A stretch of DNA of 64,000 nt from Heloderma charlesbogerti (GCA_026122225.1 JANEZZ010001678.1:372001-436000), one strand, 5' to 3'; shown: positions 1 through 13,474, numbered from the stretch's first letter. Notes: generated from the sequence alone by a model not told the origin. Translations and numbers: made by a program.

Positions 1-82
1 AGGGTGACAGTTAGGAGAAGAAGAACTAGATGCCACTCTCCACCAGTGGAAGCAATGGAGCTGTGGAACCGATTCCAGGTAC

Positions 83-535
83 TTGCGGATGAGACTGGAG
101 GACAGCTTGCAAAGGAAGAATCACAGGGGAACCTACATGAGAGTGAGCAAGAGGCTGAAGGTCAGTCAAACAGAGGCGATGAAACCCAGGCCTACAAGAA
201 GAAGAAGAGAAAGAAGAGTGGTAGTAGTGGGAGACTCCTTGCTGTGTGAGATCGAGACCCAAGTATGTTGCGAAGACCTGTGGACTCACCAGGTATGTTG
301 TCTCCCGGGAGGACAGATTAGAGACGTGACTGAAAGGTTGCCTACACTCATAAAGCCCACTGACAGGTATCCCTTTCTTCTCATCCATGTGGGAACAAAT
401 GATACTGCCAAGCGGAGCTGCGAAGAAATCACATCAGACTTTGAAGCTTTGGGAAGGAAACTCAAGACCTTTGGGGCCCAGATAGTTTTCTCATCCATCC
501 TTCCAGTAGTTAGAAGAGGGATAGAAAGGGAATGA
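83..535 (+). pseudogene. CR1 ORF1 SGNH-esterase fragment
   Basis: A 150-codon open stretch carries a G-D-S-L-L block followed by H-V-G-T-N-D-T about 60 residues later. These are the block I and block III motifs of the SGNH/GDSL hydrolase fold found in ORF1 of CR1-type LINEs. A stop (TGA at 533-535) breaks the frame, and the rest of the domain (L-T-K-A-G-K-N-V-F-like region near 650-690) can be read in another frame. The role in the element is inferred from the family: an ORF1 RNA-binding/esterase accessory protein. Not functional here. Confidence 0.7.
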
Positions 536-894
536 AAAATACTCCGGGTGAATGACTAGCTACGAAGGTGGTGCCGACGAGAGAGATTTGGATTCTGGGA
601 CCACGGGCTATACTTCCTGGAAGATGGGCTGTTGGCAAGGGACAGGTTGTACATCACAAAGGCTGGGAAGAATGTGTTTGGCTACAGCATGAAGAACTTC
701 ATCAGGAGGGCTTTAAACTGAATCCTACGGGGAAGGGAGATGAAAAGTTGTGGGTAACAATGGACGTAGGCACATGCACTGCAACAGAGGGAACAGCTCC
801 AATAGCGCCCAATAATAGTCTTCAGACACATGTAGGAAGGAAGCCAGACTATCAAGCACGTGGTCTTTGATGTCTATATACTAATGCCCAGAGT

Positions 895-3354
895 ATGGGA
901 AACAAACAGAACAAACTTGAACTCTTAATACAAGAGGGAAATTATGATTTGATAGGTATAACTGAGACTTGGTGGGATGCCTCTCATGACTGGAATACAG
1001 CAATTGAAGGATATAACTTGTTCAAAAAGAACAGGAGGAACAGAAAAGGAGGTGAGGTTGCACTGTATGTGAAAAATACATATCTCTGCACAGAAATACA
1101 GGAGGAGGAGCTTGGTAGCCCCATCGAGAGCATCTGGATCAAAATAAATGGAGCAAAGAATAAAAGGAACCTGATGGTCGGAGTCTACTACCGGCCACCC
1201 AATCAAGGAGAAGACAAGGACGAAACTTTTGAAAAGCAAATAGCCAATGTTTCAAGGAAGCATGATGTAGTAGTAATGGGGGACTTCGATTTCCCTGATA
1301 TTTGTTGGGAGACAAACTCTGCAAAACATGGCCCCTCCAGGAGATTCCTGACTTGTGTGGCGGATAACTTCCTCCTACAGAAAGTAGAGGAAGGAACTAG
1401 AGGGTGGCTATCCTTGACTTGATCCTAACCAATAGAGATGACTTTGTGGATAAAGTAGCAGTTATAGGAACTCTGGGGGAAAGCGACCATGTTGTACTTG
1501 AGTTCTTGGTTCTAAGGGAAGCAAAAGCCAAGTGTAGTCAAACGCGTACCCTGGATTTTAGGAAAGCTGATTTTAATAAACTCAGAACAATGATCAATAA
1601 GGTCCCATGGCAAGCGACGCTAATGAGAAAACCCAAGATGGGTGGGAGCTTTTAAAAAAGGAAATTCTCAAGGCACAATCACAAACAATTCCAACAAGAA
1701 GAAAAGGTGGAAGACAACAGAAGAAGCCAGTGTGGCTTCACAAAATGACCTGAAAACAAAAATATAGGAAGAAAATATAGGACACATATAGGAAGTGGAA
1801 AGAAGGCCAAGTAACAGAGGAAAAGTACAGGCAGGTAGCACAGAATTGCAGGGATGGCGTCAGGAAGGCTAAAGCTGAGAATGAGCTGGGGTTAGCGAGG
1901 GATGCTAAAAACAACAAAAAGGCTTTCTTCAGCTATGTGCATAGTAAAAGGCAGAGGAAAGAAATGGTGGTTCAGCTATTAAATAAGGATGGCAAAACGA
2001 TAACAGATGACAAAGAAAAGGCAGGGGTGCTCAATTCCTACTTTGGCTCAGTCTTCTCCCAACAGAGGGTCTATGAGCCCCCTGGCAAAGCTGAAGTACA
2101 GGCTGAAGGGACAGGATTGCAGCTTGAGATCTATAGGCATATGGTCAAGGAACACCTAATTACTTTGAATGAGTTCAAATCTCCAGGGCCAGATGAACTG
2201 CATCCTAGAGTAATAAAGGAACTGGCAGAAGAACTCTCAGAACCGCTGTCTATTCTCTTTGAGAAATCGTGGAGGACGCGTGAATTGCCAGATGATTTGA
2301 AGAGGCTTAATGTTGTCCCTATCTTGAAAAAGGGTAAAAAGGAAGAACCTGGGAACTACAGACCAGTCAGTCTGACATCCATCCCTGGGAAAATTCTGGA
2401 GCAGATCATAAAGCAATCCATCTGGAAGCACCTTGACAACAATGCAGTGATGACTCGAAGCCAACATGGATTGGTCAAAAACAAGTCCTGCCAGACACAT
2501 CTGATCTCATTTTTTGATCAAGTCACCTCCCCTGTGGACCGTGGGAATGCTGTAGACATCATATACCTTGACTTCAGCAAAGCTTTCGACAAAGTGCCCC
2601 TTGATATCCTGATGAGCAAACTAGCTCAAAGTGGGCTAGATGAAACAACGATCCGGTGGATCCACAGTTGGCTACAGAATCGGACTCAAAGAGTGCTTAT
2701 CAATGGGACCTTCTCAAACTGGGGAGAGGTAATGAGTGGGGTACCGCAGGGCTCAAGTCCTGGGCCCAGTGCTCTTCAACATTGTTATTAATGACTTGGA
2801 GGAGGAGGTGCAGGGAATGCTGATCAAATTTGCATATGACACAAAATTGGGCGGGATAGCTAATACTTTGGAAGACAGAAACAAAATTCAAAGTGATCTG
2901 GATAGACTGGAGCGCTGGGCAGAAAACAACAGAATGACATTTAATAGGGACAAATGCCAAGTTCTGCACCTAGGAAAAAGAAATCAAATGCACAGTTACA
3001 AGATGGGGGATACGTGGCTCAACCACACTACAAGCGAGAAGGATCTTGGAATTGTTGTCAATCATAAGCTGAATATGAGCCAACAATGTGATGTGGCTGC
3101 AAAAAAGGCCAATGCTATTTTGGGCTGCATTCATAGAAGCATCGCTTCCAAATCCCGGGAAGTACTAGTTCCCCTCTACTCAGCACTGGTTAGGCCTCAT
3201 CTGGAGTACTGTGTCCAGTTCTGGGCACCACACTTTAAGAAGGATGCAGACAAGCTGGAGAGGGTTCAAAGGAGGGCAAAAAAGATGATCAGGGGACTGG
3301 AAACAAAGCCCTTTGAAGAGAGACTGAAAGAACTGGGCATGTTTAGCCTTGAGA
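895..3354 (+). pseudogene. CR1 ORF2 (endonuclease + reverse transcriptase) remnant
   Basis: The endonuclease half reads I-T-E-T-W-W near 958-975, Y-Y-R-P-P near 1186 and V-M-G-D-F-D near 1276, as in APE-type LINE nucleases. The RT half reads S-P-G-P-D-E-L-H-P-R near 2183, G-N-Y-R-P-V-S-L-T near 2352, L-D-F-S-K-A-F-D near 2570 and G-V-P-Q-G-S near 2737. Frame changes occur near 1400, 1655-1930 and 2740. The catalytic F-A-D-D box has become F-A-Y-D (near 2830-2841), which removes a metal-binding aspartate. The copy at 13720 keeps F-A-D-D. Confidence 0.88.
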
Positions 3355-4665
3355 ACAGCCGTCTTGCCTCCTTGGTTTTTCTTTTTCTTTGGGATGTTTT
3401 TTGTTGCCGCCTCCTGAACAATGTTGCGAATTTCTGTCCATAGTTCTTCCGGGACTATCTACTAAATCTAGTCCCTTAAATCTATTCTTCACCTCCACTG
3501 CATATTCAGTAGGAATATTAGTGAGCTTATATCTAACTGATCTGTGGGTCTTCCCTATTCTCTTTAGTCTGATTCTAAATTGTGCAATAAGAAGTTCGTG
3601 ATCTGAACTACAGTCAGCTCCAGGTCTTGTTTTTACGGACTGTATAGATGTCCGCCACCTTTGGCTACAAAGGATGTAGTCAATCTGATTTCGGTGTCAA
3701 CCATCTGGTGAAGTCCATGTATAAAGTCATCCTTTAGGTTGTTGGAAGAGAGTGTTTGTTGTGTTGGCAAAATTCTATCAGTCTATGTCCCACTTCATTT
3801 TGCTCTCCCAGACCATGCTTGCCTGTAATTCCAGGTGTCGTTTGACTACCCACCTTAGCATTCCAGTCTCCTGTAATGAAAATAACATCTCTTTTTGACA
3901 TATTATCCAGTAGGTGCTGCAGATCCTCATAGAACTGATCTACTTCTGCTTCTTCAGCATCTGTGGTTGGGGCGTATATTCGGATCACTGTGATGTTGAA
4001 TGGCTTACCCTGAATTTGAATTGAGATCATTCTATCGTTTTTTTGGATTGTATCCAAGCACTGCTGTAGCCACTTTATTATTAATTATGAAGGCTACTCC
4101 ATTTTTTCTGTGGTCCTCTTGTCCACAGTAGTAGATCTGGTGGTCATCTGATGTGAAGTGACCCATTCCAGTCCATTTCAGTTCACTGACACTCAAAATG
4201 TCTATATTTAATCTTGACATCTCCCCAATAACCACATCCAATTTGCCCTGGCTCATAGATCTTACATTCCAGGTTCCTATGGTGTGTTGATCTTTAGAAC
4301 ATCGGATTCGTCGTTCACTACCAGCACCATCGGCTGCTAGCCGTCCTTTCAGCTTTGAGCTAGCTGCGTCATCACATCTGGGGCTAGTTGAACTTATCCT
4401 CTGTTCCTCCCCAGTAGCATTTTGACCATCTTCCGACCTGGGAGTCCCATCTTCCGATGGTATACCGACATATCTCTGGTTGTACTGATCCATTTAGTTT
4501 CCATGGCAAGAATACTGGGGTGGGTTGCTGTTACCTTCCTCAGGGATCGTATTTAGTCTGTCCTCTCTGCCATGACCTTCCCGTCTTGGGTGTCCCTTCA
4601 GGTTTAGCTCATGGCATCATTGAGGTGCTCAGGCTCCAGCACCATGACAAGGAAATGATCTCCTT
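3355..4665 (-). mobile_element. RTE/BovB-related LINE fragment (subfamily B), 3' part missing
   Basis: Read on the minus strand this is the 5' end and endonuclease half of a BovB-like RTE: T-W-N-V-R-S-M, S-E-L-K-W-T-G-M-G, Y-A-P-T-T-D and T-G-D-W-N-A-K-V-G-S occur between 4290 and 3820. It is closely similar to 10640-11566 and more distant from the BovB at 47808, so it belongs to a second subfamily. The frame is broken near 4035 and 3735. The 5' end at about 4665 is approximate. The reverse-transcriptase half is absent, which is unusual because LINEs normally lose their 5' end; it abuts the broken CR1 at 3354. Confidence 0.85.
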
Positions 4666-4796
4666 TGCTGGAGAAGTAAGAACACTAAACTGGAGTAAAA
4701 CAAAAGGAGGGGGTAGGACAGAAAGAGGAATCTTCAGCTGCAAGGCGTTGCTATGATGGGGGGAGTAGATAGGAGCTCTGTCTCATGGGTCTATAG

Positions 4797-4932
4797 CAGG
4801 GGTGGGGAACGTCTAGCCCTCCAGATGTTGGTGGGCTACAACTCCCATCAGCCCACCAGTGCAGCCAATAGTGAGGGCTGATAGGTGTTGTAGCCCAACA
4901 ACATCTGGAGGGCCACAATTTCTCCATCCCTG
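4797..4932. mobile_element. Short palindromic hAT-like MITE
   Basis: A 136-bp element with inverted ends: CAGGGGTGGGGAA at the left and the complementary ATCCCTG end at the right. Internal arms around CCTCCAGATGTTG are also inverted. It is flanked by 8-bp direct repeats, 4789-4796 and 4933-4940, that match at 7 of 8 positions. An 8-bp duplication and CAGGG termini are typical of non-autonomous hAT transposons. Related degenerate copies occur near 25113, 36104 and 56862. Confidence 0.75.
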
Positions 4933-5050
4933 GTGTATAGGAATTACAGTAGGCCATCTTGTGTAGTTCAGACATAGGCATTTCTTTGTAGGTTTTATGG
5001 GCATGGGACACCTCATCTGGGAAGCCAGTACTTCTGAATATCAGCACTAA

Positions 5051-5740
<690 letters not shown>

Positions 5741-5805
5741 ATAACATGATCGATCAAACGAAGGTGGCAAAAAGTGAAGCTAAAGCCATGGAATTGGAGA
5801 AGAAG
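5741..5805 (+). CDS. DIAPH1: DIAPH1 coding exon (coiled coil, part 1)
   Basis: A 65-bp exon encoding N-M-I-D-Q-T-K-V-A-K-S-E-A-K-A-M-E-L-E-K-K after the split aspartate codon. This matches the start of the DIAPH1 coiled coil, which helps hold the dimer together ahead of FH1. The acceptor is TTCTGTAG. The donor is AAG/GTTATA at 5806, a weak U2-type site, but phase and homology both place the boundary here because the next exon starts with the expected L-D-S-E-L. Confidence 0.93.
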
Positions 5806-6813
5806 GTTATAATAGTTTGCTCCCCACCCCACATATCTCATATTTCTCCTTTGCTGCACTAGCTTCTATTTCCTTATTGAATCCTGTTTAAGTCACTGTT
5901 TTTTGTTTTTAAATCTTACCAGTCTTCTCTGTCTTTATTTGGCTTTGCTCTCTTTAAATCTTGGGTTACTCTTTCTATTTCACACCTTTTTCCTTTCTCT
6001 CTTGCTGCCTTTTTTCTCTGGAACTCACTGTCTCCTTATATCCACCCCTCTTCCTCTTTGCAAGGGCATCTCTCTGCTCTCCTGAGCCTTCCACCTCTAA
6101 CCTCTCCTCTCCATTCCCTTATCATCTTGTCCTTTTAGATTGTAAGTCACTGGTCAAGGCTTAATCTGTTTTAATTGTAATATTTGTACAGTGTATAGTT
6201 TTTGAGTCTCTTTATAAAACAATACTATTATTACCCTCCCCTATTTCATCCTCTGCTACTCTTGTCCAACTCCTTCCTCACCAGTCATTTTTGTCATGTC
6301 TTCTCAGCTTAGACTGTAAATCCAGAGAGCTTTGCTCATGTGCTTCACTGTGGAAGCAGTTGGAGAAAGGGGAAGGCTGGCATCGGAGAAAGGGTTTAGA
6401 GAGCAGAGGCAATGGCTCTCAGCTCAATTGTTTTGAGCATGGTCACTGACATAACCATTCAGGAAGAGAACTTAATTTATGAATGGATATGGTAGCCTTC
6501 ACAGAAACATACGAATGTTCCTGGACAGGTATTGCCCTTGACCATAACTGGTCTGCCAGCTCCCAACTTCAGTTGTGTCCCATCTGGAAGATATTTCAGT
6601 CACACTGAAAACCCTGCTCCAGTTTTGACTGAGTAGAAGCCAGGATTCCCTCCCTCTATATCATAGCCTCAGCTTGAATGTCAGTTTGGCTTCCAGGAAA
6701 GACAAGAATGACTTAGTTAATTAGTTAATGTCTCTGACATTAACAATTAGTTAATGTCTCTGATGGGATAAAGTAAAAATTCTTGAGTGCCTAATTTTTA
6801 AAAAAAATCTAGA

Positions 6814-7016
6814 TAAGGTTCATAGCTCAGTGGCAGAGGTTAGCCTGGTATAAAAGGTCCCCAGTTCAATCCCTGGCATCTCCAGTAAAAAGTGTCACAG
6901 GTAACAGCAGGGCTGAGAAAGATCTCTGCCTGAGACTCTGGAGAGCTGTTGCCATCACCAAGGCAGTATTGGGCTAGATGGATCAATGGTCTGCCTTAGT
7001 CAGCTTCATATGTATA
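6814..7016 (+). mobile_element. tRNA-derived CORE/MIR-type SINE
   Basis: A degenerate tRNA-like head with A box (TAGCTCAGTGG near 6824) and B box (GTTCAATCC near 6872) is followed by a core (CTGGAGAGCTGTTGCC, then CTAGATGGATCAATGGTCTG) and a tail resembling the L2 LINE end (CAGCTTCATATGT). The same layout recurs at 59695-59880. Confidence 0.75.
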
Positions 7017-7620
7017 TTGCCAGCTGCTTTCCCTACATAGTACTTTGAACAGGTCTCCTTACCTTCTCCTTGCTCAGTGAGTAGAGTTGCTGCTGCCCAG
7101 TAAGATTTATTTAATTTTAAAATCTATATCCCACTTTTCTTTACCAAATAAATTCAAAGTGGATTACAGACATCTTTAAAACAACCCCAAATATAAAATG
7201 CAACATGTAAGAACACCAACATCTACGTTGAGAAGGCTGGATTGGAGCTGTTTTCTTCCTGTTCCTTCTGACAAAGATGAAAAGAGAGAGGGTTGACTTT
7301 CCAGTATAGTTAGGAGGAGGCTTTTCCAGTGTTCTGACAGTAAACCTGTATTAACAGGGAACATAATTTGAAAGGCCACTTTAACCCAGCACTGAGTTTG
7401 CCCATTCCCTCATTTTTTACAAGTTGCCTAATTCTTTTGTTGCACCTAAATTTTTTGTCCATCAGCACTTTCCCATTACATTTTTGTCCCTGGTAACTAC
7501 AGAGACTAATTGTTAACAAATTCTGTTTATAGAAGCCATTTTCATATTCCTCATTCACATTATCTGGATTATACAGCCCCAAAAGGTAGACATGACTCTA
7601 GCTTAAGGGCTAAGTAACAT

Positions 7621-7693
7621 GGAGTATTGAGCAGGGGGTTGAACTCGATGGCCTTGTAGGCCCCTTCCAACCCTACTATTCTATGATTCTATG
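7621..7693 (+). mobile_element. CR1 3' tail fragment
   Basis: GAGCAGGGGGTTGAACTCGA through CCCTTCCAACCCTACT and two ATTCTATGA units is the characteristic end of CR1 in this genome (compare 14460-14524). It is an extremely 5'-truncated copy, about 45 bp upstream of the next DIAPH1 acceptor. Confidence 0.85.
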
Positions 7694-7719
7694 AGTACAT
7701 TGGAATGATTGCTGTATAA

Positions 7720-8747
<1,028 letters not shown>

Positions 8748-11566
8748 GTTGTTGTTGTTTATTCGTTCAGTCGCTTCCGACTCTTCGTGACTTCATGGAC
8801 CAGCCCACGCCAGAGCTTCCTGTTGGCTGTCGCCACCCCCAGCTCCTCCAAGGTCGAGTCCGTCACCTCAAGAATATCATCCATCCAACTTGCCCTTGAT
8901 CGGCCCCTCTTCCTTTTGCCTTCCACTTTCCCTAGCATCAGCATCTTCTCCAGGCTATCCTGTCTTCTCATTATGTGGCCAAAGTATTTCGGTTTTGACT
9001 TTAATATCCTTCCCTCAAGTGAGCAGTCTGGCTTTATTTCCTGGAGTATGGACTGTTTTGATCTTCTTGCAGTCCAAGGCACTCTCAGAATTTTCCTCCA
9101 GCACCACAGTTCAAAAGCATCTATCTTCCTTCGCTCAGCCTTCCTTATGGTCCAGCTCTCGCAGCCATAGGTTACTACAGGGAATACCATTGCTTTAACT
9201 ATGTGGACCTTTGTTGTTAGTGTGATGTCTCTGCTCCTCACTATTTTATCAAGATTTGTCATTGCTGTCCTCCCAAGAAGTAAACGTCTTCTGATTTCCT
9301 GGCTGCAGTCAGCGTCTGCAGTAATCTTTGCACCTAGAAAGACAAAGTCTGTCACTGCCTCCACATTTTCTCCCTCTGTTTGCCAGTTATCAATCAAGCT
9401 GGTTGCCATAATCTTGGTTTCTTTGAGGTTGAACTGCAACCCAGCTTTTGCACTTTCTTCTTTCACCTTCGTCCTGAGGTTCCTCAGTTCCTCCTCGCTT
9501 TCAGCCATCAAAGTGGTATCATCTGCATATCTGAGATTGTTAATGTTTCTTCCAGTGCTTTTAACTCCAGCCTTGGCTTCATCAAGCCCAGCACGTTGCA
9601 TGATGTGTTCTGCATTCAGATTGAATAGGTAGGGTGAGAGTACACAATCCTGCCGTACTCCTTTCCCAATCTTAAACCAGTCTGTTGATCCATGGTCTGT
9701 TCTTACCATTGCTACTTGGTCGTTATACAGATTCCTCTGGAGGCAGACAATATGACTTGGTATCCCCAAACCACCAAGAACTTGCCACAATTTGTTATAA
9801 TCCACACAGTCAAAGGCTTTAGAATAGCCAATAAAACAGAAATAGATGTTTTTCTGAAACTCCCTGGCTTTCTCCATTATCCAGTGGATTTTGGCAATTT
9901 GGTCTCTAGTTCCTCTGCCTTTTCTAAACCCAGCTTGTACATCTGCCAATTCTCGTTCCATGAATTGCTGGAGTCTACCTTGCAAGATCTGGAGCATTAC
10001 CTTACTGGCATGTGAAATCAGTGCCACTGTTGGATAGTTTGAACATTCTTTGGTGCTTCTCTTTTTTGGTATGGGGATATAAGTTGATTTTTTCCAATCT
10101 GTTGGCCACTCTTGTGTTTTCCAAATTTGCTGGCATATAGCATGCATCACCTTGACAGCATCATCTTGCAATATTTTAAACAGTTCAGCTGGGATACCGT
10201 CATCTCCTGCTGCCTTGTTATTAGCAATGCTTCTTAAGGCCCATTCAACCTCACTCTTCAGGGTATCTGGCTCTAGCTCACTGACCACACCGTCAAATCT
10301 ATCCCCGATATTATTATCCTTCCTATACAGATCTTCCGTATATCCTTGCCACCTTTTCTTGCTCTCTTCTGCTTCTGTTAGGTCCTTGCCATCTTTGTTT
10401 TTGATCATACCCATTTTTGCCTGGAATTTACCTCCGATGTTTCTAATTTTCTGGAAGAGGTCTCTTGTCCTTCCTATTCAATTATCTTCTTCTGCTTCCA
10501 CGCATTGCTTGTTTAAAAATAGTTCCTTATCTCTTCTGGCTAACCTCTGGAATTTTGCATTTATTTGGGATATTTATTTTATCTCCCCTATCACTGTTGC
10601 CTTTTGCTTTCCTTCTTTCTTGGGCTGCTTCCAGTGTCTCAGCAGACAGCCATCTTGCCTTCTTGGTTTTCTTTTTCTTTGGGACGTTTTTTGTTGCTGC
10701 CTCCTGAACAATGTTGTGAACTTCTGTCCATAGTTCTTCCGGGACTATCTACTAAATCTAGTCCCTTAAATCTATTCTTCGCCTCTACTGCATATTCAGT
10801 AGGAATATTCGTGAGCTCATATCTAACTGATCTGTGGGTCTTCCCTATTCTCTTTAGTCTGATTCTAAATTGTGCAATAAGAAGTTCGTGATCTGAACTA
10901 CAGTCAGCTCCAGGTTTTTACGGACTGTAGATGTCCGCCACCTTTGGCTACAAAGGATGTAGTCAATCTGATTTCGGTGTCGACCGTCTGGTGAAGTCCA
11001 TGTATAAAGTCGTCTCTTAGGTTGTTGGAAGAGAGTGTTTGTTATGCACAGTGAGTTGTCTTGGCAAAATTCTATCAGCCTATGTCCTGCTTCATTTTGT
11101 TCTCCCAGACCATGCTTGCCTGTAATTCCAGGTGTCGTTTGACTACCCACCTTAGCATTCCAGTCTCCTATAATGAAAATAACATCTTTTTTTGGCGTAC
11201 TATCCAGTAGGTGCTGCAGATCCTCATAGAACTGATCTACTTCTGGTTCTTCAGCATCTGTGGTTGGGGCGTATATTTGGATCACTGTGATGTTGAATGG
11301 CTTACCCTGAATTCGAATTGAGATCATTCTGTCATTTTTTGGATTGTATCCAAGCACTGCTTTAGCCACTTTATTATTAGTTATGAAGGCTACTCCATTT
11401 CTTCTGTGGTCCTCTTGTCCACAGTAGTAGATCTGGTGGTCATTTGATGTGAAATGGCCCATTCCAGTCCATTTCAGTTCACTGACACCCAAAATGTCTA
11501 TATTTAATCTTGACATCCCCCCAATAACCACATCCAATTTGCCCTGGCTCATAGATCTTACATTCC
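8748..11566 (-). mobile_element. RTE/BovB-related LINE (subfamily B), 5' truncated, inserted in CR1
   Basis: The minus-strand 3' end is an (AAC)n tail next to 8748. Reading leftward from 11552, the endonuclease half is followed by RT down to 8759. The 5' UTR and the extreme 5' coding end are absent, giving about 2.8 kb. It interrupts a CR1 copy whose two halves can be realigned across it (left half ends GCCAGATGACTT, right half resumes GGCTAATATCCCTATC), so it inserted after the CR1. Confidence 0.92.
8759..11552 (-). pseudogene. RTE endonuclease/RT frame, disrupted
   Basis: The C-terminal 551 codons (10414 to 8759) are open and contain G-K-G-V-R-Q, N-L-R-Y-A-D-D-T-T-L-M-A and the Y-G-C-E-S-W-T region; the catalytic Y-A-D-D is kept. 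The I-D-Y-A-K-A-F-D block of BovB is I-G-Y-S-K-A-F-D here, so the first metal-binding aspartate is replaced by glycine. The N-terminal endonuclease part is open from 11552 to 10854 with G-D-W-N-A-K and R-N-Q-I-D-Y. Between 10414 and 10854 the frame is broken. Family role: target-primed reverse transcription. Confidence 0.85.
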
Positions 11567-11828
11567 TGGAAGGGGCTAATATCCCTATCTTCAGAAAGGG
11601 TAAAAAGGAGGAACCTGGGAACTACAGACCAGTCAGTTTGACATCAATCCCTGCGAAAATTCTGGAGCAGATGATAAAGCAATCCATCTGTAAGCACCTT
11701 GAACACAATGCAGTGATTACTCAAAGCCAACATGGATTTGTCAAGAACAAATGCCAGACGAATCTGATCTCATTATTTGATCAGGTAACCTCCCTTGTGG
11801 ACTGTGGGAATGCTGTGGACATCATATA
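11567..11828 (+). mobile_element. CR1 LINE, part 2 of the nested copy
   Basis: Continues the CR1 reverse transcriptase (K-G-K-K-E-E-P-G-N-Y-R-P-V-S-L-T near 11600; V-D-I-I-Y near 11818). It is then interrupted inside the sequence CATATA by a Tc1 transposon, and continues after 13474 with CCTCAACTTCAGCAAAGC, exactly as the uninterrupted copy reads at 2563-2583. Confidence 0.92.
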
Positions 11829-13474
11829 CAGTCAGGGCCAGAAATATTGGAACAAGGATAACTGTTTTGGCAGTTGGCCTCTGTACACCACCACATTGAA
11901 GTTGAAAGGAAACACACCCAGATGGGAGCGAAGTCACAACTTTCAGCTGTAATGCAAGGGGTGTGACAAAAGTGGGGCACTAACCATTCAGGAAGGACAG
12001 CCAGTGTCATGCACACACACCCATCGTTGGTGGCTCATAAGTAATGGAACAAACCAACATCATTTCAGACTTAAGGATCACCTTTAATTCCTGGATGAAA
12101 ATCTTTTGCAGTCAATGACTGCCTGAAGTCTGGAACCCATGGACATGACCCAATGCTGAGTTTCCTCCCTCGAGATGCTTTGCCAGGCCTTTACTGCAGC
12201 TGCCTTCAGCTGCTGCTTGTTTGTGGGTCTTTCTGCCTTCAGTCTTGTCTTCAGTAAGTGAAAAGCATGCTCTATTGGGTGGAGATCAGGTGACTAACTT
12301 GGCCATTGAAGAACATCCCACTTCTTTGCCTGGAGAAACCCTTGGGTAGCTTTTGCTGTATGTTTTGGGTCATTATCCATCTGCAATATGAAGTGGCGTC
12401 CTATCAGTTTGGCAGCATTTGGCTGAATCTGAACAGAAAGTATAGCTCTATACACTTCAGAATTCATCCTGCTGCTTTTATCAGCAGTCAGGTCATCAAT
12501 AAACACCAGTGACCCTGTTCCATTGGCAGCCATACATGCCCATGCCATAACACTGCCTCCACCATGTTTGACAGATGATGTGGCATGCTTTGGATCATGA
12601 GCTGTTCCTTTCCTTCTCCATACTTTTCTCTTCCCATCATTCTGGTACAAGTTAATCTTGGTTTCATCAGTCCAAAGAATCTTATTCCAGAACCGGGCAG
12701 GCTTTTTTAGGTGTTTGCTGGCAAAGGCTAATTTGGCCTGTCTGTTCTTGAGCGTTACTAGTGGTTTGCACCTTGTTGTGAATCCTCTGCATTTACAGTC
12801 ATAAAGCCATCTCTTGACTGTAGATGTTGACAATGACATGCCTACCTCCGCAAGAGCGTTCTTGACCTGGCTAGATGTTGTGAAAGGGTTCCTCTACACC
12901 ATGAGCAGAATTCTGCGGTCATCCCCTTTAGTTGTCTTCCATGGTCTTCCAGGCCTTTTGCTGTTGCTGAGCTTGCCAGTTAATTCCTTCTTTTTCAGGA
13001 TGTTCCAAACTGTTGTGTTGGCCACTCCCACTGTTTCTGCTATCTCTCTGATGGGTTTATGTTGTTTCTTCAGCCTAATGATGGCCTCCTTCACTCGCAT
13101 GGACACCTCTTTGGACCTCATGTTGGGAGTTCCAGTGAACAGCTACCAAATGCAAATGTAACACTCAGAACCACCTCCAGCCCTTTAACCGGTTGATTGA
13201 TCATACACAGGAAACAAGCCACACCTGGACATGCAGCTGCTTGTCAGCCATTCATTCCATTACTTATGAGCCCCCAACGATGGGGTGTGTGTATGCCACT
13301 GGCTGTCCTTCCTGAATGGTTAATGCCCCACTTTTGTCAAACCCCTTGAATTACAGCTGAAAGTTGTGACTTTGCTCCCATCTGGGTGTGTTTCCTTTCA
13401 ACTTCAGTGTGGTGGTGTACAGAGGCCAACTGCCAAAACAGTTATCCTTGTTACAATATTTCCGGCCCTGACTG
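11829..13474 (-). mobile_element. Tc1/mariner transposon with long inverted repeats
   Basis: A 1646-bp element bounded by CAGTCAGGGCC at the left and its complement GGCCCTGACTG at the right, and flanked by a TA duplication (11827-11828 and 13475-13476). The uninterrupted CR1 homologue has a single TA at this point, which proves the insertion boundary. Terminal inverted repeats are about 220 bp (11829-12049 and 13254-13474) and match closely. A single transposase gene lies between them on the minus strand. Confidence 0.96.
12084..13121 (-). pseudogene. Tc1 transposase with two nonsense codons
   Basis: Minus-strand frame of 345 codons from the methionine at 13121 to TAA at 12084-12086, the usual length for Tc1 transposases. 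The N-terminal half has the paired helix-turn-helix region (P-I-R-E-I-A-E-T-V-G, then the A/T-hook-like R-P-G-R-P). The catalytic DD34E triad is present: W-T-D-E-T, Q-M-D-N-D-P-K-H-T and H-P-I-E-H-A-F, with 34 positions between the second D and E. Two in-frame TAG codons interrupt it, at 12894-12896 (before R-N-P-F) and 12294-12296 (after Q-W-P-S). It is otherwise in one frame, so it died recently by point mutation. Confidence 0.93.

Larger units (their letters stand above)
1..3354 (+). mobile_element. CR1 LINE, decayed, 3' end missing
   Basis: A chicken-repeat-1 type non-LTR retrotransposon enters from the left edge of the window. In order it shows an ORF1 esterase segment (about 83-700), an APE-type endonuclease (about 870-1540) and reverse transcriptase (about 2150-3350). 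Frames are shifted and interrupted by stops, so it is dead. It stops abruptly at about 3354, inside the segment reading G-M-F-S-L-E, where other copies in this window continue (for example at 46790), and joins minus-strand RTE sequence. The CR1 3' end with its ATTCTATGA tail is therefore lost here. Confidence 0.93.

Noticed and set aside
6814..6880. A tRNA gene
   Set aside because: A and B box sequences are present but no cloverleaf can be formed, and the sequence continues into a SINE body. The same applies at 59411 and 59695.
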